Shown: positions 32,906 through 37,980 of the stretch, piece by piece
Layout of the letters: each line of letters opens with the position of its first letter
How positions within the stretch are numbered: position 1 is the stretch's first letter
Source: S015-6 sp964384945
GTDB lineage: Bacteria; Desulfobacterota; DSWW01
Assembly (NCBI GenBank): GCA_964384945.1
Contig: CAYLMK010000037.1
Coordinates: forward strand, 1-37,980
DNA: 37,980 bases
Direction of reading: 5' to 3'
Made by a program: the position numbers and the translations under genes
The notes under the pieces: model-generated
Database searches by the model: none
What the model was told of the DNA's origin: nothing
What the model saw: only the letters and a program-made list of their open reading frames with translations

Positions 32906-34168
32906 CTACCTGCCGGCGCAGGGCGATCCCTGCCCAACCCCGGGGGCAGGCAAGACGGGCAAGATGGAAACGATCAGCCGGTAGCAGAGTACAAGGCCGG
33001 AGATCATGGCGACCGTGACGGCAACCTCGCCGACGGAGGGGACGTAGGGCTTCGTCGCATAGGGGGGCGTATATGCGACGATGAAAACGTTGATCCGGTT
33101 CAGGAGAACCCCCAGGACCACGTACAGGGTCGCGGAAATGAACAGGCCGCTCGGGGACCGCCGCACGCGCTCCGAAAGGAGCAGGCAGAAGGGCAGGACC
33201 ACGCCGAGCCCGAACTCTACAAAAAACATGGCGCTCTGGAAGCTGCCTTCAAACAGATGGACGTAAGCGCCCCGGATAACGAGATCCGAGACCTTGGCCA
33301 CGATATAGGCTCCGAGAAAGAAGGGGATGAGCCGCGCCAACGGCACGAGCACTTCCATTTCCGGTTTTCGACCGAAGGCCCTGGAGGCCCACATGGACTC
33401 GAAAACCACCATGGGGTAGCCCACCGCGATCGCGGACATCAGGAAGAGAAGCGTCAGGACGGGGGTGTACCAGAGGGGATGGACCTTGTAAGGGGCGATG
33501 GCCATCAGGGCACCCAACGAAGACTGGTGCATGCAGGAGAGGACCACGCCCGCGATCACGAGCAGGAACATGATCCTCCCGAAAAACCGGTCCGCGAACC
33601 CCACGATTTGCCGGAACCACCCCTGCTGCAAGAGGGACTCGACCGGTCCGCGAAAGCGGTCCAGCGGTGCAGGCAGGTTCAACTTGCCTTTGAGCCCTTC
33701 TACGAGGATGGGGACGAACTCGAGATAGAGCACGGTGAGGTAAGCCATTACGCACATGGCCACTTCGAAAAGGGCCGAGTTCCCCTGCCACATGCTCGGA
33801 AGGATCGGATGCCAGATATTGTAGTATTTGCCCAGGTCGACCATGAGGCTCAACCCGACAAAGGTGTATCCGAGCATCGCAGTGAGCAAGGCAGGCCGCA
33901 CGATCGCGTGGTAGTGCTTCCGGTGGAAAATGTGGGCCAGGGCCGACGTGGTGAAGCCGCCGGCAGCCAAGGCGACTCCGGAGGCGACATCGATGCCGAT
34001 CCAAATGCCCCATGGGTATTGGTCATCCAGGTTCGTCATGGCCCCGAGACCGTAGATATATCGGTAGACTGCGAACCCGAGACCGATGGCGATCAGTCCC
34101 AACAAGAGGAACACGCCGGGCGTTAGCAACGGTTTTTCTACGGGTGCCGCTTCCTCTGCATGGCTCAT
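32906..34168 (-). CDS. NrfD/HybB-type integral membrane quinone-interacting subunit
   Basis: The 420-aa protein has about ten membrane helices and resembles HybB and the HmcC type of NrfD proteins, which exchange electrons with the quinone pool or anchor periplasmic Fe-S and haem subunits. Conserved-looking points include YPWGIWIGIDVASGVALAAG near the N-terminus and an HQSSLGAL segment in the middle. The ATG at 34168 has AGGAAGGA upstream. It lies 34 bp after the HybA-like gene and belongs to the same operon. Confidence 0.93.
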   Translation of the reverse strand: MSHAEEAAPVEKPLLTPGVFLLLGLIAIGLGFAVYRYIYGLGAMTNLDDQYPWGIWIGIDVASGVALAAGGFTTSALAHIFHRKHYHAIVRPALLTAMLGYTFVGLSLMVDLGKYYNIWHPILPSMWQGNSALFEVAMCVMAYLTVLYLEFVPILVEGLKGKLNLPAPLDRFRGPVESLLQQGWFRQIVGFADRFFGRIMFLLVIAGVVLSCMHQSSLGALMAIAPYKVHPLWYTPVLTLLFLMSAIAVGYPMVVFESMWASRAFGRKPEMEVLVPLARLIPFFLGAYIVAKVSDLVIRGAYVHLFEGSFQSAMFFVEFGLGVVLPFCLLLSERVRRSPSGLFISATLYVVLGVLLNRINVFIVAYTPPYATKPYVPSVGEVAVTVAMISGLVLCYRLIVSILPVLPAPGVGQGSPCAGR

Positions 34169-34202
34169 GGCTTCCTTCCTACGATCTCCGGTCAAAAAGA
34201 AT

Positions 34203-35099
34203 TCACGATTCGCCTGTGTCTTTGTCCCTGTGCATCCACATCATGGCGCCCAGGAAGCTGTAAAGGGCGATGGGAGGGATAAAATGCTTGAAAATGGCAT
34301 GCTGGACCGTCTCGTTGAGCCGCGTGACCGGCGTGTGTCCCAATACCGGCAGGCCGAGCCGCTCAAAGGGCGCGCTCGCCAGGTACAGCCAGGCCGTGCC
34401 ACCGACCTCGTGCTCGCCGTAAATGTGTGCAACGTACTTTTCCGGAGCCCTTTGCATCCGCTCGCGGGCGGCCCGCAAAAGGCCTTCTCGCCTGCCGAAG
34501 GTCATGACCTCTTCGGGGCAGATGTGAGCGCAGGCGGGCAGCTTCCCCTCCCGGGAAACGCGCTCGAAACAAAAGGTGCACTTCCTCACCACCGGCGTGA
34601 AGGCATTGAAGTACTCGTAGGCCGGGATCTGAAAGGGGCAGGCTACCATACAGTACCGGCATCCCATGCACTTCCAGCCGTCGTACTGCACCGACCCGGT
34701 CTCTTCCTTCTGAAAGGCCCCCACGAGACAGGCGGACACGCAGGCCGGATAGTCGCAGTGCATGCACTGGACCTTGACGTAGACCGGACGGCCCTCCTTT
34801 TCGGGCCCGGGGAAGCGGTTCACCACCGTATAGGACACCGCATCCGGCCTCCGAAGAGCGTCGAAGACCGCCGTGTCGCTGAACTGGGCCAGGGGAGCCC
34901 TGGGGAGCCCGTTCTGGTTCTTGCAGGCCCACTCGCAGTGACGGCAGCCGATGCACCGCGTGGTGTCCACAAGCATTCCCCAGCGTTCCGGGCTGAGAGG
35001 CGCCCGGCGGGAGGATGCGGCGGCCGGGCCGGGTTGCAGCATGGCGGCCCCCCCCCCGGCAAGGAGCAGCTTGAACAAATCCCTCCTCTTGATTCCCAT
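34203..35099 (-). CDS. Tat-exported four-cluster ferredoxin subunit (HybA/HmcB-like)
   Basis: The 298-aa protein has a Tat-type signal (KRRDLFKLL, then an A/G-rich hydrophobic stretch to about 28). Four [4Fe-4S] motifs follow: CIGCRHCEWAC (C49-C59), CMHCDYPACVSAC, CMGCRYCMVAC, and CTFC paired with a later CAHIC. A C-terminal hydrophobic segment (about 270-290) could anchor it. It would sit on the periplasmic side and pass electrons between the cytochrome and the NrfD-like subunit. The start is clear. It is separated from the HdrB-like gene by 251 bp. Confidence 0.93.
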   Translation of the reverse strand: MGIKRRDLFKLLLAGGGAAMLQPGPAAASSRRAPLSPERWGMLVDTTRCIGCRHCEWACKNQNGLPRAPLAQFSDTAVFDALRRPDAVSYTVVNRFPGPEKEGRPVYVKVQCMHCDYPACVSACLVGAFQKEETGSVQYDGWKCMGCRYCMVACPFQIPAYEYFNAFTPVVRKCTFCFERVSREGKLPACAHICPEEVMTFGRREGLLRAARERMQRAPEKYVAHIYGEHEVGGTAWLYLASAPFERLGLPVLGHTPVTRLNETVQHAIFKHFIPPIALYSFLGAMMWMHRDKDTGES

Positions 35100-35350
35100 G
35101 CGTGGTCTCCTGCTGGAGGCTGGCGATTGTCCGTCAGGGTTGAACTCGATGGGGTACGGAAGACCGTCCCGCTATTTCCTAGTGTTTGCCTAAGGCTTCA
35201 TATATAGCACACGTCTTCCCGGTTTTGAAGAGGCCCCGGACGTGCCCCGGAGAAGAGATTCTCGAGGAATCACTCGCCGCAAGCGCGCCGCAAGCGGTCA
35301 GGCCGGAGGTGCAGCGGGCCCCCGCTCCCTTGCATCCCCGCAGATGCCCT
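35100..35350 (-). promoter_or_regulatory. Gap inside the redox operon, possible internal promoter
   Basis: No coding frame is supported in these 251 bp. On the minus strand, TATATA near 35205-35210 could be a -10, with TTCAAA about 17-18 bp upstream as a weak -35, facing the HybA-like gene. The two halves of the operon might thus be partly independent. No terminator hairpin with a T-run is seen. Confidence 0.3.
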
Positions 35351-36349
35351 TCAGCCGAAGTCGGCAAGCGCCATGCGGCAAAGGTCGGAGACCGCATATC
35401 TCGGCATCCCGTACGCATCACAGACCCTTCGCAGAGTCTGGTTGCACATGGGACAGAGAAAGGAAAGGGCCTGGGCGCCATGTTCCCGCGCATCGTCCAG
35501 GTTCATCCGGCCGATCTCCATCGATCGCTCTTTGTCACCCCTCGAAAGAAGCGGCCCCCCGCAGCACAGCGCATGCCTCCGGTCATAGACCCGATCCACG
35601 CGGGTGGCCCCGATACGAGCGAAGATCTCGTCCAGGAGCGGATCCTTGTCCCGGCTATAGCGGGACGCACAGGGTTGCTGGTGGGCGACCTTGAGGTTCA
35701 ACGGCCTGATTTCTTTCTCGTGGGCCTTGAGGTAATCGAGCAGGTACTCATAGAGATGAACCGGCCGAAAGGGTACCCGAATCCCATATTCCGGAGCCTT
35801 TCCAACCAGCAAGGCATAGCAGTCTTCGTGGAAGCAGACGATTCCTTCGGCCCCCGTGGCGGCCAGGTTGTCCACGAACCGCTGCGCGCCCTCGCGTATC
35901 GGCCGCTCCTGGCCGATGTGCAGGTAGCCGATCTTGCAGAAGTATTCGCCTCCCCGGATCACCGTGAGCCCCTGGAAGATCCGCCCCTGGAAGATCTCCG
36001 TGCTCAGCGGCTCCATCATGCAGAGGGAAATGGCCGGCCTGCCCGCCTCTCCCTTGACCACGGAGGAGGGTGCCGCAGCCGCCATCTCGAACATGGCGGG
36101 AGCCTTCGGCAGGATCGGCAGACAGCCGGTCTCATCCTGTCTTTCCAGAATGAGGTCCCAGGGGTTGGCGCCCTTTTCGCAGTACTCGTTGCACCCGCAG
36201 CATGTCACGCATGCGGTCAGGATGTCCGACTGACCTGTGTCGATCAGCTTCGAGATCTCCTGGATCGCCTTCCCTCGGTCCCAGTTCACGTACAGGCACT
36301 CGACGAAACAGTCACCGCACCGATCACAATTCGCGGGATTCCAGGCCAT
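35351..36349 (-). CDS. HdrB/HmcF-like Fe-S protein with CCG cluster domain
   Basis: The 332-aa protein begins with two ferredoxin-type motifs, C8xxC11xxC14xxxC18 and C47xxCCxC53xxxC57. A C-terminal CCG-type domain as in HdrB/HdrD follows, with a PCAS...CCGG...CPMC pattern for a non-cubane cluster. The first CCG half is changed: it has CFHEDC rather than the usual form. No signal peptide is present, so it is probably cytoplasmic, like HmcF or TmcB in the sulfate-reducer complexes. The ATG at 36349 has AAGGAGA upstream. It is the first gene of the operon and diverges from the CdhE-like gene. Confidence 0.9.
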   Translation of the reverse strand: MAWNPANCDRCGDCFVECLYVNWDRGKAIQEISKLIDTGQSDILTACVTCCGCNEYCEKGANPWDLILERQDETGCLPILPKAPAMFEMAAAAPSSVVKGEAGRPAISLCMMEPLSTEIFQGRIFQGLTVIRGGEYFCKIGYLHIGQERPIREGAQRFVDNLAATGAEGIVCFHEDCYALLVGKAPEYGIRVPFRPVHLYEYLLDYLKAHEKEIRPLNLKVAHQQPCASRYSRDKDPLLDEIFARIGATRVDRVYDRRHALCCGGPLLSRGDKERSMEIGRMNLDDAREHGAQALSFLCPMCNQTLRRVCDAYGMPRYAVSDLCRMALADFG

Positions 36350-36431
36350 GTCTTCTCCTTCGACGGTTCGATTCCGGGGGTTGCATATCCCCTGCCGGGA
36401 TGGTAGCTCTTTGCAGGGAGGCTGGAAGAAC
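36350..36431. promoter_or_regulatory. Short divergent control region
   Basis: These 82 bp separate the HdrB-like gene and the CdhE-like gene, so promoters for both must lie here or inside the genes. An imperfect dyad (CCGGGGG at 36374-36380 facing TCCCCTGCCGG at 36388-36398) sits in the middle. No clear sigma-70 promoter is visible, which may mean another sigma factor or an activator. Confidence 0.35.
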
Positions 36432-37064
36432 ATGCTGCGCGCCGATCTTTACGAAAGCAAGATATGCCTCGATCGGTATCTTTCGCCGGGCGACTGCCGT
36501 GCCTGCGGATTCCGCGACCGGGAAGAATTCCTCGAGAAACTTCGCTCGGGAAGGCTCCGGCCCCAGTCCTGCCGACTGTCCAGGAGCAGGTTTCTCGCCC
36601 TCTCCTGGGCGGCACGGCCCGGGGAGATCCTGCCTCCGATCGAAGCGCTCCAGATCCCCCGTCCGGGCCCCTGGGGACTCTATCCGATCAACAATCCGGG
36701 CACCGGTTCCCCGGTGCTGGTTTCCGGGAATTCGGAACTCACGATTTCGGTCCTCTCGACGGTGCTTTCGACCACCAGCAGCCCTTTTTGGTATCTCGTG
36801 GTGGACACCGAAGGGCACACGGTAGACATGGCGCTCGTCTACCGAGTCATGAATCCCGAACGGATCGCGGGAGCACTGGAGCGGGAAGGCCTGCTTCGAA
36901 CGGCGCCCCTGTCCACGGTCTACTTGCCCGGTCTCGCTGCGTCCCTCGTCGAGGAACTCGCGGAGCGCACACGGCACAGGGTGGCTCCGGGACCCGTATG
37001 CGCTGCCGAGCTCCCCTTGTTCTTCGGCGAAGAAGCCTGGGAAGCGGCCCCGGCAACGCCCTGA
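36432..37064 (+). CDS. CdhE/AcsC-like protein lacking the TIM barrel
   Basis: The 210-aa protein has two parts. Residues 5-48 resemble the Fe-S domain of the corrinoid Fe-S protein large subunit (AcsC/CdhE): C22-RA-C25, GFRDREEFLEKLRSGRL, then C47. The third usual cysteine is absent, with R30 near that place, and C12 is a possible replacement. Residues 80-205 resemble its C-terminal CdhD-type domain (SPVLVSGNSELT, LVVDTEGHTVDMA, YLPGLAASLVEEL, VAPGPVCAAELP). The TIM barrel that lies between them in AcsC is missing. The equivalent of the HgcA cap-helix NVWCAAGK reads TVDMALVY, so it is not HgcA. It has no membrane segment. GGGAGG precedes the ATG. Function is unknown; it may bind a corrinoid or Fe-S centre and interact with the divergent redox operon. 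Confidence 0.75.
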   Translation: MLRADLYESKICLDRYLSPGDCRACGFRDREEFLEKLRSGRLRPQSCRLSRSRFLALSWAARPGEILPPIEALQIPRPGPWGLYPINNPGTGSPVLVSGNSELTISVLSTVLSTTSSPFWYLVVDTEGHTVDMALVYRVMNPERIAGALEREGLLRTAPLSTVYLPGLAASLVEELAERTRHRVAPGPVCAAELPLFFGEEAWEAAPATP

Positions 37065-37141
37065 GACATGGCGGGTTCCGAGCATACGCTCTCCGTTCCG
37101 TCGTGCCTGAGACAAGGGCCCTCTCGAAGACAACCGACGCC

Positions 37142-37615
37142 GCGCCTCTGCCGATAGACCCGGACCCTCACTGTCCTGCGGCCCCATTCCAGGGCCTTCT
37201 TGTGAGACGGGAAAGGCAGATCGAACCGATTCCCTTCGATCGCCAATCCTGCGTACCCTGTACCTCACCCCCCCCCGTAGCCCGGCACGTCCATGATCCT
37301 CCCGAAGGGGTAGAGGCGCGTATCGGCTGCGATCGTCGCTCGCTTTTCCTTGCTGCCGTCGGCGGCATCGCCCACCTGCTTTCTCGTTCCCCGGTTCAGC
37401 CCGCTGGCGCGAACCGGAGAAAACAGGAAGCATCCGTATTTCCCCTTCCAGCCGAAGCACGACTTGGGCGCGCGCTAAGGGGTCGCCTCCATCGCCACAG
37501 TCTCTTCCTGCGCGCCCCTCGGAGTTATGGAGGAACACCCCTGCACCGCAGGCAGGAACAGGAAGCCAAGAAGCGCACGCAATGGCGATTCCTCGAGGCT
37601 TTTCCCGATCGGCAT
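37142..37615 (-). pseudogene. Broken 3D-domain lipoprotein gene
   Basis: On the minus strand an ATG at 37615, with GGGGGAG upstream, starts a frame with a lipoprotein signal (LLGFLFLPAVQGC, lipobox ending at C27). The frame meets an in-frame TAG (37475-37477) and continues as a recognisable 3D domain: VGDAADGS, TIAADTRLYPFGRIMDVPGYG, then TGA (37265-37267), then AIEGNRFDLPF and KALEWGRR. All pieces are in one frame. The expected VEDRGG-like segment after GYG is lost next to a run of nine G. The 3D domain is a double-psi beta-barrel related to MltA, usually in cell-wall enzymes. Two stops plus a damaged core point to a pseudogene or sequence errors. From 37065 to 37141 I see nothing else. Confidence 0.65.
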
Positions 37616-37703
37616 CGCTCCCCCTCACCGGGCCTACCCTTCCGTCTCGAACGTACCACGAAAGATCCGGACGAATCCAACGGAGGGGGCGGCGGCCCTG
37701 ACA

Positions 37704-37731
37704 TTGACTTCGATCGAGATTCTCTTATAAT
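37704..37731 (+). promoter_or_regulatory. Sigma-70 promoter of tRNA-Ala
   Basis: TTGACT (37704-37709), a 16-bp spacer and a perfect TATAAT (37726-37731) stand 16 bp ahead of tRNA-Ala, so transcription should begin about 10 bp before the mature end. It lies upstream of, and divergent from, the broken lipoprotein gene. Confidence 0.85.
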
Positions 37732-37747
37732 CGATTTCTGACCTTGT

Positions 37748-37823
<76 letters not shown>

Positions 37824-37833
37824 CAAGCCGAGC

Positions 37834-37858
37834 GGGCCTGAGCGATTCAGGCCCTTTT
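37834..37858 (+). terminator. Rho-independent terminator of tRNA-Ala
   Basis: GGGCCTGA (37834-37841) pairs perfectly with TCAGGCCC (37847-37854) around a 5-nt loop. TTTT follows, and more T appears after a CA interruption. It begins 11 bp after the tRNA. The last 120 bases of the window after it show no feature I can support. Confidence 0.9.
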
Positions 37859-37980
37859 CATTTTCATCCCGTTTCGAGGGGTTCGAACAGGTGCTGCCAT
37901 CCCCCCTTGGCGAATGCGGCTCGCTCTAGCCCGACTTTCGCTATTCGGGGGGTATTGGTTTCCTAAGTACCTGAAAATAA

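Noticed and set aside
36432..37064. HgcA mercury-methylation protein
   Set aside because: It shares the CdhD-type domain but lacks the NVWCAAGK-type cap helix and membrane helices, and no HgcB ferredoxin follows.
37142..37615. Stop-codon recoding (pyrrolysine at TAG, selenocysteine at TGA) in the 3D lipoprotein gene
   Set aside because: Two different stops, a damaged domain core next to a G-run, and no sign of recoding machinery in the window make a pseudogene or sequence error more likely.
37065..37741. Plus-strand open frame running to the tRNA-Ala promoter
   Set aside because: It has no domain, is antisense to a recognisable broken gene and overlaps the tRNA promoter.

Overview
ORGANISM. 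The window is GC-rich and densely coded. It carries outer-membrane LPS genes (lptD, msbA, a GT9 heptosyltransferase, a Kdo-kinase-like gene), a tungstopterin aldehyde:ferredoxin oxidoreductase with its own ferredoxin, a system II (ResB/CcsA) cytochrome c assembly pair, and a membrane redox complex built from HdrB-like, HybA-like, NrfD-like and tetraheme cytochrome subunits. This mix suggests an anaerobic Gram-negative bacterium of the Desulfobacterota (former Deltaproteobacteria; sulfate-reducing or syntrophic type). That assignment is inference from gene content. TTG and GTG starts are unusually frequent and are supported by good Shine-Dalgarno sequences.  LAYOUT. Positions 1-120 hold the 3' end of an unidentified structured transcript and a strong terminator. 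A small cysteine-rich protein gene follows at 231-458, with a perfect 15-nt palindrome in front of it. From about 0.56 to 22.95 kb every gene lies on the minus strand. Read in the direction of transcription, an envelope block comes first: Kdo kinase, heptosyltransferase, a two-repeat C_GCAxxG_C_C redox protein, msbA, a GT4 glycosyltransferase, exbB, exbD, trpC and lptD. Next come nucleotide-sugar genes (rfbA, rfbB, rfbD and a UDP-glucuronate decarboxylase, with no rfbC), then lepB, pyrC, greA, a DUF5658 membrane protein, a Nudix hydrolase, a small membrane protein and valS. Many of these genes overlap or are separated by a few bases.  A plus-strand tRNA-Pro(GGG) with its own sigma-70 promoter (22.99-23.17 kb) separates this block from a second minus-strand group: resB, ccsA, a small membrane protein, an EF-G paralogue, a ferredoxin and the aldehyde oxidoreductase (23.25-30.09 kb). 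resB and the plus-strand speD-speE polyamine pair diverge from a 380-bp region that contains a promoter-overlapping inverted repeat and a leader of about 240 nt. speE converges with a minus-strand redox operon: HdrB-like, HybA-like, NrfD-like, tetraheme cytochrome c and winged-helix protein (31.88-36.35 kb). Diverging from that operon is a 210-aa protein that looks like a corrinoid iron-sulfur protein (AcsC/CdhE) without its TIM barrel. The right end has a broken 3D-domain lipoprotein gene, then tRNA-Ala(GGC) with a clear promoter and terminator.  HOW IT FITS TOGETHER. The left two thirds are mostly envelope biogenesis and housekeeping. ResB/CcsA would mature c-type cytochromes such as the tetraheme subunit at 32.4-32.8 kb. 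The HdrB/HybA/NrfD/cytochrome set would move electrons between the periplasmic cytochrome pool, the quinone pool and a cytoplasmic partner. The most novel-looking items are the TIM-barrel-less CdhE-like protein beside that redox operon, the ACL5-like aminopropyltransferase, the C_GCAxxG_C_C gene inside the LPS operon, and the insert-rich ValRS with an extra zinc ribbon.
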